The notes: generated by a model not told the origin, from the sequence alone. A stretch of 12,849 bases of DNA from Herpetosiphonaceae bacterium (GCA_030147335.1 JASKZZ010000213.1:1-12849); one strand, 5' to 3'; shown: positions 1-6,712, counted from the first letter of the stretch. Numbers and translations: made by a program.

Positions 1-182
1 TCCAGCAAAATAAGCCTCGGGAGTGCGGGCACATTTTGTAGATAATCTAACGCAGCTTTGCCATCAACCGCGCTACATACACGATACCCATCCTCGGTAA
101 GAACGAGCGTAAGGGCTTGACGAATAGCGAAATCGTCTTCAACGATAAGAATTTCACATGATTGTTGGGTTGAGGGGTGCAT
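1..182 (-). CDS. Response regulator receiver domain, N-terminal part (cut by window edge)
   Basis: Reading the minus strand from an ATG at 182 gives 60 codons plus two bases before the window ends. The product begins with a short polar lead, then the beta1 strand and acidic pair ILIVEDD (residues 11-17), the helix-1 region AIRQALTLVL, and LILLD at the edge, where the last codon (GA-) would be the phospho-accepting Asp61. This is the canonical first half of a CheY-like receiver that takes a phosphoryl group from a histidine kinase. An AGGA ribosome-binding site lies about 6 bases upstream of the ATG. The output domain is beyond the window, so neither DNA-binding nor stand-alone function can be stated. 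It lies downstream of the tRNA-Sec on the same strand, and no cognate kinase is adjacent on this strand. Confidence 0.9.
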   Translation of the reverse strand, partial: MHPSTQQSCEILIVEDDFAIRQALTLVLTEDGYRVCSAVDGKAALDYLQNVPALPRLILL

Positions 183-271
183 TGTATATCCTGGTACACT
201 TTTATTTCTGGGGATGAGTTATAAATCAAACACCATTTGTCAAAGTAGGATGAGCGAGAACACGTGGGAAG

Positions 272-365
272 CGAGAGCGCGTGGGAGTCGAACCCACCGA
301 CGAGGCTCGTCACCCCGCCCAACCGTTTTGAAGACGGCGACCAGCACCGGCCAACACCCGCTCTC
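272..365 (-). tRNA. selC: Selenocysteine tRNA (anticodon UCA)
   Basis: The minus strand folds as a bacterial tRNA-Sec. The anticodon loop is CTTCAAA with anticodon TCA (331-329) on stem GCCGT/ACGGT. The D arm has a six-pair stem closed by the CGGT tetraloop also found in E. coli selC. The long variable arm is GGCGGGG/CCTCGTC (319-313 with 305-299). The T arm is GTGGG-TTCGACT-CCCAC. The acceptor arm GAGAGCG (365-359) pairs with CGCTCTC (279-273), followed by discriminator G272. An eighth acceptor pair, expected for tRNA-Sec, would be G358-G280, which is non-canonical. CCA is not encoded. The gene implies that the organism reads UGA as selenocysteine somewhere in its genome, with SerRS charging this tRNA before conversion by SelA. 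No selA, selB or selD lies in the window. Confidence 0.93.
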
Positions 366-372
366 ATTACCA

Positions 373-401
373 ATGCTAAATGATATGCCGGGTAGCGTCA
401 A
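373..401 (-). promoter_or_regulatory. Probable sigma70-type promoter of the tRNA-Sec gene
   Basis: On the minus strand a TTGACG -35 element (401-396) is followed by a 17-base spacer and a TAGCAT -10 element (378-373). The -10 ends seven bases before the first base of the mature tRNA at 365, so transcription would start at or next to the tRNA 5' end. The -35 matches 5 of 6 consensus bases and the -10 matches 4 of 6. Confidence 0.55.
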
Positions 402-419
402 GCTGTAAGACGATATAGG

Positions 420-1151
420 CTAGCGAAAAGCAAGCTCGTATTGTTGCTGCCATTCAAGCAATGCTCGGTTGAGCTGCTCCCGCTTGAGATAGCCGCACTG
501 CACAAGCTGATCGCCTAGTAATACTGCGTGGCCCTGTCGTTTGAGTTCAGTTTGCTGCGCAAGACCTTGGTGCAGTTGTGCACGGGTAACTAAACGGTGC
601 CGTACCAAATACTCACCGATTTGCCCTGTTGCACCGCTCGTCGCATGTGGCTGAGTTTCGATCTGTGCCGCGATGGCTCCCTCGATCTGCTCTGGCCGTA
701 CCAATTTCATATGCAGCAATACTTCGCCGAGCCGTAACGATACGTTATTTCGTGCGTACTTCTGCTGCTCGGCAAGCGCGATTTCAAGCTGCTGAGGCGT
801 GATTACGCGTGCTTCTACCAGCGCTTCGCCTAGCAGGTAGCGCCGTTGAGGTGTTGAAGGGGCTGGGCTTTCAGGCGTGCGAATAACGGCAGCTTCTTCC
901 AAAAGTAATCGAATGTTGAGCACATCTCGTGCTTCAAGTGCCTGCTGATGCTTGGGATTAATTGTCAGCAAATGTTCGATGCAGCGCACGGACTGCTCAA
1001 TTGTGGGCATAACGCGGCTCATCCAAAACCACGCCGTTTCGTTGCGAGGCTCTTGTTTCAATACTTGCATCAATGCGCTGCGAGCTTCCGCTTGTTTGCC
1101 CGCGCGGGCCGCAACGATGCCGCTATGCAAATTGGGGAGTGATTCACTCAT
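420..1151 (-). CDS. TPR-like protein with four GspE/PilB N-terminal-like repeats
   Basis: This 243-residue soluble protein starts MSESLPNLHSGI. The first 85 or so residues resemble TPR helices (AARAGKQAEARSALMQVLKQ, then NETAWFWMSRV). From about residue 103 there are four repeats of roughly 35 residues with the pattern LGE-x-L-(x7)-(T/K)-(x2)-QL-(x2)-AL-(x2)-Q: LGEALVEARVITPQQL, LGEVLLHMKLVRPEQI, IGEYLVRHRLVTRAQL and LGDQLVQCGYLKREQL. This repeat resembles the helical N-terminal domain of type II secretion/type IV pilus ATPases (GspE_N family), but no ATPase domain follows. The start at 1151 is chosen because AGGAG lies about ten bases upstream and homology-like sequence begins there; the frame stays open further upstream without a good site. 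It is divergent from the gene at 1350. The function is unknown; a protein-interaction or pilus/motility adaptor role is a guess. Confidence 0.75.
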   Translation of the reverse strand: MSESLPNLHSGIVAARAGKQAEARSALMQVLKQEPRNETAWFWMSRVMPTIEQSVRCIEHLLTINPKHQQALEARDVLNIRLLLEEAAVIRTPESPAPSTPQRRYLLGEALVEARVITPQQLEIALAEQQKYARNNVSLRLGEVLLHMKLVRPEQIEGAIAAQIETQPHATSGATGQIGEYLVRHRLVTRAQLHQGLAQQTELKRQGHAVLLGDQLVQCGYLKREQLNRALLEWQQQYELAFR

Positions 1152-1212
1152 GAACTGGTAACTCCTGTGCCAGACGTTTTGCGTAAAGCTATCGTTTTCT
1201 TTTCTTTGCCGC

Positions 1213-1257
1213 AAGACCTGGCGGTCGTACACTGCACCGCTTGGTCGGGTCAGGTCT
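1213..1257. other. Inverted repeats in the divergent intergenic region
   Basis: The 198-base gap between the two divergent genes (1152-1349) contains nested dyads. An outer pair AGACCTG (1214-1220) and CAGGTCT (1251-1257) encloses GCGGT (1221-1225) and ACCGC (1236-1240). This could be an operator or the base of a leader structure for the minus-strand gene. No convincing -35/-10 pair for that gene was found. The dyads are visible, but their function is not shown. Confidence 0.35.
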
Positions 1258-1310
1258 ATCTTGGACCTTCCATGCTTGCTGTTCGTACGCGGATAAGCCA
1301 TAAATACGTA

Positions 1311-1319
1311 TGCTATAAT
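1311..1319 (+). promoter_or_regulatory. Extended -10 promoter of the signalling cluster
   Basis: TGC followed directly by a perfect TATAAT (1314-1319) makes an extended -10 element about 30 bases upstream of the ATG at 1350. No good -35 is visible at 16-18 bases (the 17-base position reads GGATAA), which is tolerated by extended -10 promoters. A start of transcription near 1326 would leave a leader of about 24 bases containing AAGGAG (1338-1343). Confidence 0.6.
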
Positions 1320-1349
1320 GCGCTCGTCGCGCCGTAGAAGGAGCACCTC

Positions 1350-2477
1350 ATGCCCAGCCACTTTCCTGATGGCTTACCGGCCGTCTCTCCCGCAACAGTT
1401 GCTCAAATTACTCGTCGTTTACCCGCAGCCGGGGATATAACTGTTCGTGCCGGAAACCGAGTGGAGCCTGATGATCAGATCGGGCAGACAATTGTATCGC
1501 CGCCTGCTGTTTTTTTAGACGTAGCTACGGCACTGGCAGTTGAGCCGCAAGCTGTACCACGTCGACTTAAACGCAAAGTTGGCGAACGAGTCACCCCACA
1601 GCAAGTTCTCGCAAAACGTGGAAGCCGTCGCTGTTTAGCGCCTGTAGCCGGTACAGTGGCTTCGATCGACGGCGAAACAGGATTTGTGGTAATAACGCCC
1701 GATCCACAACCGATGATTTTATCGGCCTCTGTACGTGGGTACGTCGCTGATGTTACGCCTGGACGTAGCGCGCTTATTGAAACGGCTGCAGCTGTGATTC
1801 AAGGCGTGTTTGGAATAGGCAGCGAACAGTTTGGCGTTCTGCGGCTGCTGGTGACGGATCGTCACGATATTATCACGCCCGAGATGATCGATGCGCGGAG
1901 TGCGTATGCTTTGATTATTGGCGGTGCCGGTATTACCGCTGAAGCGCTTCGCAAAGCACAGCAGGAGCAAGTGCGCGGCGTGATTGTCGGTGGTATTGAA
2001 CATGCCGACGCGCAAGCGTTTATTCGCGGCACGTCCGACAATACAAGTGCTATAGAATGGTATAGCTATGGTCAGCGCTCCGACTTAACGCCGTCTACTC
2101 CTACGGTTTTGGTAACGGAAGGCTTTGGAGTGCATCCAATGGCGGAACCGCTGTTTGAGCTGTTGACCCGCTTTGACCGTCAAGAAGCGTTTTTGGACGG
2201 TACTACCACATTGCTTCCGCCGCTCTACCGTCCACGCGTTGTTATCCCGCTGCCCCGGCTGCAAACAGGCCAAGAAGTGGCAGCAGTACGAGTCCTGCAA
2301 GTCGGCTCGGTTGTCCGTCTCATCGATGAGCGACATCTTGGCGTTGTTGGCCGTGTAACAGCACTTAATCGTCAGGGTCGTCTTGCATCTGGCGTTCGTA
2401 CAGCCACGGCAACCGTGCAAATCAGCGAAGCTGAGCAAATAATGCTGCCCCAAACCGCGGTTGAGGTGATTGGCTAG
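1350..2477 (+). CDS. Conserved-type hypothetical protein with barrel-sandwich and KOW-like segments
   Basis: This is a 375-residue protein with no signal peptide or membrane segment. Residues 28-48 (DITVRAGNRVEPDDQIGQ) and 75-116 (VGERVTPQQVLAKRG, then LAPVAGTVASIDGETGFVVI) look like two halves of a barrel-sandwich hybrid fold as in lipoyl/biotinyl or RnfC-type domains, but there is no lysine in a biotinylation motif. Residues 186-226 (ALIIGGAGITAEALRKA, VRGVIVGGI) form an alternating beta/alpha unit. Residues 316-340 (QVGSVVRLIDERHLGVVGRV) resemble a KOW turn. AAGGAG at 1338-1343 supports the ATG start. The stop TAG is immediately followed by the GTG start of the receiver-kinase, so the two are probably translationally coupled and act together. 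I do not recognise the family by name and assign no function. Confidence 0.7.
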   Translation: MPSHFPDGLPAVSPATVAQITRRLPAAGDITVRAGNRVEPDDQIGQTIVSPPAVFLDVATALAVEPQAVPRRLKRKVGERVTPQQVLAKRGSRRCLAPVAGTVASIDGETGFVVITPDPQPMILSASVRGYVADVTPGRSALIETAAAVIQGVFGIGSEQFGVLRLLVTDRHDIITPEMIDARSAYALIIGGAGITAEALRKAQQEQVRGVIVGGIEHADAQAFIRGTSDNTSAIEWYSYGQRSDLTPSTPTVLVTEGFGVHPMAEPLFELLTRFDRQEAFLDGTTTLLPPLYRPRVVIPLPRLQTGQEVAAVRVLQVGSVVRLIDERHLGVVGRVTALNRQGRLASGVRTATATVQISEAEQIMLPQTAVEVIG

Positions 2478-4055
2478 GTGGTAGATAATCGGCTGGTGCA
2501 AAACACTGTGAGTGCATTCGAGGTTCAAGCACCACGTATTATGGTGGTCGACGATGAAATGGCTATTTGCTCGGTGTTATACAAAACGCTGAGTCGAGAT
2601 CAGTATGTCGTTGAAACAACAACGCGGCCTACTGAAGCACTACGGCGACTGCAGTCTGAACCGTTCGACCTACTTATTACCGATATTAGTATGCCCGAAA
2701 TGGACGGCTTGCAGCTCGCCGAGGAAGCTCACATAGCGCAGGCATCGCTAGGAATTGTTATTATGACGGCCTATGGCTCGTATGATAACATGGCCCGAGC
2801 GCTTCGTACTGGCATCGCCGATTTTATTACCAAGCCCTTTGATCTCAACGAACTGCGCTTTACAGTTGGCCGTGCGCTTAAGCGGCAGCAAGTTCAGCAG
2901 GATAACGTTCGCCTGCAAACACTGGTTAAAATATTTGATTACAGCCAGGCAATTAGCAGTTCGTTGGAGTTGGAAGAGCTGGCTCTGGTTGTGTCCGATA
3001 TTGTTATCAACGGCACGGGCGCGTTAGCAGTAGCGCTGTGGGAGGCCGACGACGAGCAGCTGAAGATGCAGCCTGGCGCTTCCGTTCCAGATCAGCTGGT
3101 TGGGCTATTTACTGAACTGGCAGGGCAAGCGTTTGCTAGCCGACAGCCCCAAACAATGGTTGTGGAATCAGTGGCGGGCCTCGCTCCCACGGTGATGCTA
3201 CAGGCGCTGCCGTTGTTGGTACGCGATGAACGAATTGGCGTGCTAACAGCGGCATACAGCAACGTCCAAACAGCGGTGCTGCATGAGCTGCTATTTATTA
3301 TTGCCACGCAAACGGCTCTAGCAATTCGTAATGCGCGGCAGTATCACGCACTGCGTGAGCTTGATCGACTCAAAAGCGAGTTCATTGGCATCGCATCGCA
3401 TGAATTACGCACACCATTATCGCTTGTGCTAGGCTATAGCTCATTGCTGCGTAATCGGCTGGATGGCCGCGACCGTGATACGCTGCAACATATTATCAGT
3501 GGTGCAATTCGTATTGGCGATATTGTTGACGATCTCGTAAACTTACGCCGTTCAGATTTGCAAGAGCAACAGTTAGAGCTTGAACAAATTGATCTGTGGA
3601 TGGTGCTGCGCGAAGTTGTGCATGAGCTTCATCCATTGGCTGAGGCGCGTGGTGTAACACTTGATCTGGAATGCCCGGACACTGCAACAGTTATACTTGC
3701 TGATCAAGAAAAGATAAGTTTAGCGCTGGCCCATCTTGTTGATAATGCGACAAAATTTACTCGGCCACATGGTGTAGTGCGCGTTGTCGGTCAGATTGCG
3801 CCATCAGCAGAAGCCGTGATGATCGAGGTGCGTGACACAGGGGTTGGCATTACGCCGCGAGAGTTGTCACGAGTTTTCGACCGATTTTACCAAGTTGCTC
3901 CGTCCGCAACGCGCTCACAAACGGGACTGGGAATTGGACTGGCGATTGCTAAAATGTTTATTGAGTTGCATGGCGGACAGATTCAAGTGCAAAGTGTGCT
4001 AGGTCAGGGTAGTGTGTTCCAGGTTCGGCTGCCGCTCGTCCCCGCCGAGCACTAA
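2478..4055 (+). CDS. Soluble receiver-GAF-histidine kinase (hybrid signalling protein)
   Basis: This 525-residue protein has its domains in the order receiver, GAF, kinase. The receiver (about 20-135) has the acidic pair D25/D26, phospho-acceptor D69 in LLITDIS, T97 and K119 in FITKP. A GAF-like sensor spans about 150-288. The HisKA box SHELRTPL carries the phosphorylated H308. The HATPase domain has the N box HLVDNATKF (N423), G1 box DTGVGI (453-458), F box FDRFYQ and G2 box GLGIGLAI (483-490). All catalytic residues are present, so it should be an active cytoplasmic kinase. With no membrane segment, its input is probably the N-terminal receiver (phosphorylation by another kinase) or a GAF ligand. 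The GTG start abuts the upstream stop; a GAGGTG element lies about nine bases before it, inside the upstream gene. Its phosphorylation target is unknown; the next gene has a receiver-like domain that looks degenerate. Confidence 0.92.
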   Translation: MVDNRLVQNTVSAFEVQAPRIMVVDDEMAICSVLYKTLSRDQYVVETTTRPTEALRRLQSEPFDLLITDISMPEMDGLQLAEEAHIAQASLGIVIMTAYGSYDNMARALRTGIADFITKPFDLNELRFTVGRALKRQQVQQDNVRLQTLVKIFDYSQAISSSLELEELALVVSDIVINGTGALAVALWEADDEQLKMQPGASVPDQLVGLFTELAGQAFASRQPQTMVVESVAGLAPTVMLQALPLLVRDERIGVLTAAYSNVQTAVLHELLFIIATQTALAIRNARQYHALRELDRLKSEFIGIASHELRTPLSLVLGYSSLLRNRLDGRDRDTLQHIISGAIRIGDIVDDLVNLRRSDLQEQQLELEQIDLWMVLREVVHELHPLAEARGVTLDLECPDTATVILADQEKISLALAHLVDNATKFTRPHGVVRVVGQIAPSAEAVMIEVRDTGVGITPRELSRVFDRFYQVAPSATRSQTGLGIGLAIAKMFIELHGGQIQVQSVLGQGSVFQVRLPLVPAEH

Positions 4056-4085
4056 TCTTGGTTTCTCAGATAAGGTGAATATTGC

Positions 4086-5150
4086 ATGGCTTCCCCAATC
4101 ATGATTGTGCCCGGTAAGAATTTGGTATTGAACTACCTCGCACGGCAAATGGAAGGGCTTGACGATGTGCAGGTACTTAGCACCGCTAATGATGTGTTGT
4201 GGCAGGCACGTCAAACGCCGCCACGGATTGTCTTATCTGATGTGCAGCTTGATGATATGAGCGGGGCTGAGTTAGCGGAAATTTTACCCAACTTTGCTCC
4301 AAATACTCGAACCATTATTTGTGGTCAAGCTACGCCATCAACGATTGCGCAAATCCAGTCGGTAGGTGCTCAGTTTGTGGCGTTGGATACATCCAGTAAC
4401 GAAGCGATTCGTGCTGTTTATGCGGCGCTGGGTATGCAGCCGCCTCCTGCGTTGCCTACAACGAGTCAGCTACGCGAATCACCGCCCGCGACAGCAACAG
4501 CAGGTCCTTCTGCGCCAGCACCGGCTGCTCGCTCTGCAGCACCACAAACGCCTGCGCCAGCACCGGCTGCTCGCCCTGCTGCACCACAAACGTCTGCTCC
4601 AGTTCCAGTTGCTCGCCCTGCTGAGACTCGTCCTCCCGCCCAGCAACAACAACCGCTGCCGCCACAACGTACACGGCCTAGCGGGTCCGAAACACCGCAA
4701 CGTGAAGTGCCGGGTCCGGCCCTGTCAACCGAAGGATTTGCGAATAGCGGATCACTAATTATTCAGCCACAGCAATATCAGGTGCTGATGAAACTGCTCG
4801 ATCTGGTTGCTAAGGAAGTGGGGGCGCAGACCGTATTATTAATTGATCCCGCCGGCATGGTGTTGGTCCAGTCTGGAGCATTGCCGGGAATGATCATGGA
4901 GTTGATCGGCCCGATGCTTGCCACGAGTTTCTCGACAACCAGCCAACTTGCCCGCCATCTACAAGACCAGAATACCAACGCGACGTATGTGCATGAGGGA
5001 GACCGCTACGATATTTATGCGTTCAACATCAGTTATCGTGTCACGCTGTTAATCATGTTCGATAAACGGATCGCGCCGGGTAAGCTGGGCACTGTGTGGG
5101 TCTACGCCAAGCGCGCGATGAAACAGCTCCAGCAGATTTTGAAGTTGTGA
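4086..5150 (+). CDS. Degenerate receiver - Pro/Ala linker - roadblock/LC7 domain protein
   Basis: This is a 354-residue protein. Residues 1-115 follow the receiver fold: IMIVPG as beta1, RIVLSDVQLDDMSGAEL with D52 at the phosphorylation position, and TIICGQA as beta4. However, the usual acidic pair after beta1 is replaced by P9-G10, and the usual Lys-Pro after beta5 is missing (FVALDTSS), so normal phosphorylation is doubtful. Residues about 118-222 are a disordered linker rich in Pro, Ala and Gln with three 14-residue repeats. Residues 228-354 (LLDLVAKEVGAQTVLLIDPAG, then YVHEGDRYDIYAF, then LLIMFD) match the roadblock/LC7 fold, whose members such as MglB regulate or bind small Ras-like GTPases. 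AAGGTGA (4072-4078) sets the ATG, and only 30 bases separate it from the kinase gene, suggesting one operon. A GTPase partner is not in the window. Confidence 0.8.
   Translation: MASPIMIVPGKNLVLNYLARQMEGLDDVQVLSTANDVLWQARQTPPRIVLSDVQLDDMSGAELAEILPNFAPNTRTIICGQATPSTIAQIQSVGAQFVALDTSSNEAIRAVYAALGMQPPPALPTTSQLRESPPATATAGPSAPAPAARSAAPQTPAPAPAARPAAPQTSAPVPVARPAETRPPAQQQQPLPPQRTRPSGSETPQREVPGPALSTEGFANSGSLIIQPQQYQVLMKLLDLVAKEVGAQTVLLIDPAGMVLVQSGALPGMIMELIGPMLATSFSTTSQLARHLQDQNTNATYVHEGDRYDIYAFNISYRVTLLIMFDKRIAPGKLGTVWVYAKRAMKQLQQILKL
4509..4626 (+). repeat. 42-bp in-frame tandem repeat encoding the Pro/Ala linker
   Basis: About 2.8 units begin at 4509, 4551 and 4593 with a period of exactly 42 bases. 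The first two are nearly identical at DNA level (GCGCCAGCACCGGCTGCTCG in both), and the third has diverged. Each unit encodes 14 residues of the type (S/P)APAPAAR(S/P)AAPQT. The period is a multiple of three, so copy-number change would alter linker length without breaking the frame. Confidence 0.85.
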
Positions 5151-5169
5151 TTAAAAGAACAATTTAGAC

Positions 5170-5198
5170 TTGCAAACTTTGCGTTCTTCTGCTATACT
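5170..5198 (+). promoter_or_regulatory. Sigma70-type promoter of the atp operon
   Basis: TTGCAA (5170-5175), a 17-base spacer and TATACT (5193-5198), with TGC directly before the -10 (5190-5192), form a strong housekeeping promoter. It lies 20 bases after the stop of the roadblock gene and about 165 bases upstream of the atpB start. It is the best promoter found upstream of the ATP synthase genes. Confidence 0.75.
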
Positions 5199-5204
5199 CG
5201 CCGT

Positions 5205-5365
5205 AGAAGTGATATGTGAGAGATTTCTCAATCTCTGAACATCGAAGTTTTTCGCTGCTCGCCTACAATCCCGACTGGGACTGGATGACGAGCATCGTTT
5301 TTGTCAAAGATGGTTCAAGGGCTGCTACCGGAGTGGCCCCGCAGTGAAGCGTCAGGAGGAGGCCA
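5205..5365 (+). other. Leader region of the atp operon, about 160 bases
   Basis: The stretch between the presumed transcription start and the TTG of atpB contains no plausible gene. It has a small perfect stem-loop AGAGATT-TCTC-AATCTCT (5219-5236) and shorter dyads such as TCCC-GACT-GGGA near 5269-5280. A T-run follows the weak dyad GATG/CATC near 5284-5304, but the stem is too short to call a terminator. No known riboswitch class was recognised. Confidence 0.4.
5354..5362 (+). promoter_or_regulatory. Ribosome-binding site fixing the TTG start of atpB
   Basis: AGGAGGAGG ends three bases before the TTG at 5366; its first AGGAGG lies six bases upstream, which is ideal spacing. No ATG or GTG in frame nearby fits the subunit a N-terminus, so this strong site supports TTG initiation. 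Confidence 0.8.
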
Positions 5366-6388
5366 TTGTCCACCCGAAATAAAATCCTGATAGGTGCTCT
5401 CGTACTGGTCGTTGCCAGCGTTCTCTTTCAGTACATCATTCCTAGCCCATTACAAGTGAAACAGCCACACGTGTCGGTGAAAGCCGAGCCGGTGTTCCAC
5501 ATTGGAGCGAGTGGCATTGGTCTTGGGCCGGAAGAAGGCACATTTGTTGTTAACAACTCGATGATCTTGTCGGCCATTGTTGTGCTGTTCTTGATCGTCT
5601 TGGCTGCCTTGACGACGCGCAACATGCAAGTGGTTCCCCGTGGGTTGCAGAACTTCATGGAAATGGTGATTGACGGCCTGTACAACACGTTCGGCGCTGT
5701 TGATCGCAAGTACATTTCTCGCTTCTTCCCGCTGGTTGCGACGGTGTTCTTTTATGTGTTGTTGTCGAACTGGCTGGCGCTAATCCCCGGCGTGCTGTCA
5801 GTTGGCTATTACCTGCCATACAGCGAGCTTGAAGGCGGCGATCATTCGGCGTTTGTTAACCGCTTAGCGTATGCTGGCGATGCTGCGCCGCTTCCTGCGG
5901 AAGAAGACGAGCTGGTATTGGTCCCATGGCTCCGCTCCCCCAGCGCGGACCTGAACAATACGTTCATGCTCGCAATCGTAGCGTTCTTTTACGTGCAGTT
6001 CTGGGGTATCAAGGAGCTAGGCGGTAGCTACTTCTACAAGTTCCTGCCCTATCGTGAAGGGCCAATTGGTATCTTCACGGGCCTTGTTGAAATCATCTCT
6101 GAGTTTGCGCGTGTGGTGTCGTTCGCCTTCCGGTTGTTCGGCAACATCTTTGCAGGCGAAGTAATCTTGCTCGTGATGGTGTTCCTGTTGCCGGCGTTGC
6201 AGCTACCATTCATGGGGCTGGAAGTGTTTATCGGCTTTATTCAGGCGTTTGTGTTCGCGATCTTGATCATGGTGTTCGCATCGTTGGCCACGCAGGCGCA
6301 TGGCGATCATGGCGGAGAGCACGGCCATCATGGCGAGCCGGTTCCGGCAGATCTTGGTGGTTCAACTCGCGCTAATCCAGCGCACTAA
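5366..6388 (+). CDS. atpB: F-type ATP synthase subunit a (Fo)
   Basis: Subunit a forms the ion half-channels in the membrane beside the c ring. The product is 340 residues, longer than the 230-280 usual in many bacteria. It has an N-terminal membrane helix (about 6-24), further hydrophobic helices at about 65-82, 119-143, 199-215, 260-280 and 286-308, and the core motif SFAFRLFGNIFAGE with the essential arginine R256 and conserved E265. Q293 in FIQAF belongs to the last helix. A loop of about 50 residues (about 146-198), rich in acidic residues, separates two helices, and the C-terminus is a His/Gly/Glu tail (QAHGDHGGEHGHHGEP). The start is TTG with a strong Shine-Dalgarno. It is the first gene of the operon; no atpI precedes it. 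Confidence 0.96.
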   Translation: MSTRNKILIGALVLVVASVLFQYIIPSPLQVKQPHVSVKAEPVFHIGASGIGLGPEEGTFVVNNSMILSAIVVLFLIVLAALTTRNMQVVPRGLQNFMEMVIDGLYNTFGAVDRKYISRFFPLVATVFFYVLLSNWLALIPGVLSVGYYLPYSELEGGDHSAFVNRLAYAGDAAPLPAEEDELVLVPWLRSPSADLNNTFMLAIVAFFYVQFWGIKELGGSYFYKFLPYREGPIGIFTGLVEIISEFARVVSFAFRLFGNIFAGEVILLVMVFLLPALQLPFMGLEVFIGFIQAFVFAILIMVFASLATQAHGDHGGEHGHHGEPVPADLGGSTRANPAH

Positions 6389-6447
6389 ACTTGTTGACTA
6401 ATCTTACATAATAACGTCTCGTTTGTTTATATTTCGGAGGTTTCACA

Positions 6448-6681
6448 ATGGACGTAGAGGCAGCGCGCTTGTTAGCGGCAGGTTTGGCAATCGGCCTCGG
6501 AGCGCTTGGCCCTGGTATCGGTATCGGCTTGCTGGTGGGCAACGCACTTCAGGCGATTGGCCGTAATCCGGAAGTTGAAGGTTCAGTTCGAACGAACATG
6601 ATTCTTGGTATCGTGTTCGCTGAGTCGCTGACTATTTTTGCGCTGGTTATCGCGTTCATGATCGGCTTCGGCGTATTCTAG
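6448..6681 (+). CDS. atpE: F-type ATP synthase subunit c (Fo ring)
   Basis: This 77-residue two-helix hairpin makes the rotating membrane ring. Helix 1 carries the glycine-rich GLGALGPGIGIG (17-28), the polar loop is GRNPE (38-42), and helix 2 carries the ion-binding E59 in FAESLTIF. Compared with sodium-binding rings such as that of Ilyobacter tartaricus, the Gln of helix 1 is replaced by I26 and the Tyr of helix 2 by F64, although the Ser after the Glu is kept (S60). This points to protons as the coupling ion. GGAGG (6436-6440) precedes the ATG by seven bases. The 59-base spacer after atpB shows no clear hairpin or promoter. Confidence 0.97.
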   Translation: MDVEAARLLAAGLAIGLGALGPGIGIGLLVGNALQAIGRNPEVEGSVRTNMILGIVFAESLTIFALVIAFMIGFGVF

Positions 6682-6712
6682 TGGCTATTGAACGACGCTA
6701 GATGGAGGACAC

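Noticed and set aside
218..243. A minus-strand promoter for the response regulator (TTGACA with TATAAC)
   Set aside because: Both boxes are good matches, but the spacer is only 14 bases, too short for a usual sigma70 promoter.
47..373. A 108-codon minus-strand open frame across the left end
   Set aside because: It runs through the whole tRNA-Sec and then in another frame over the response regulator, whose own frame has clear receiver motifs.
1152..1361. A 70-residue N-terminal extension of the TPR-like protein
   Set aside because: The frame is open, but the residues look non-domain-like, the region holds the divergent promoter, and AGGAG supports the start at 1151.
4456..4700. Low-complexity open frames on both strands over the Pro/Ala linker
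   Set aside because: They are by-products of the 42-base repeat; only the frame of the roadblock protein connects two recognisable domains.
6394..6412. An internal promoter between atpB and atpE (TTGACT and CATAAT)
   Set aside because: The two boxes are only 7 bases apart, and no -10 appears at the proper distance.
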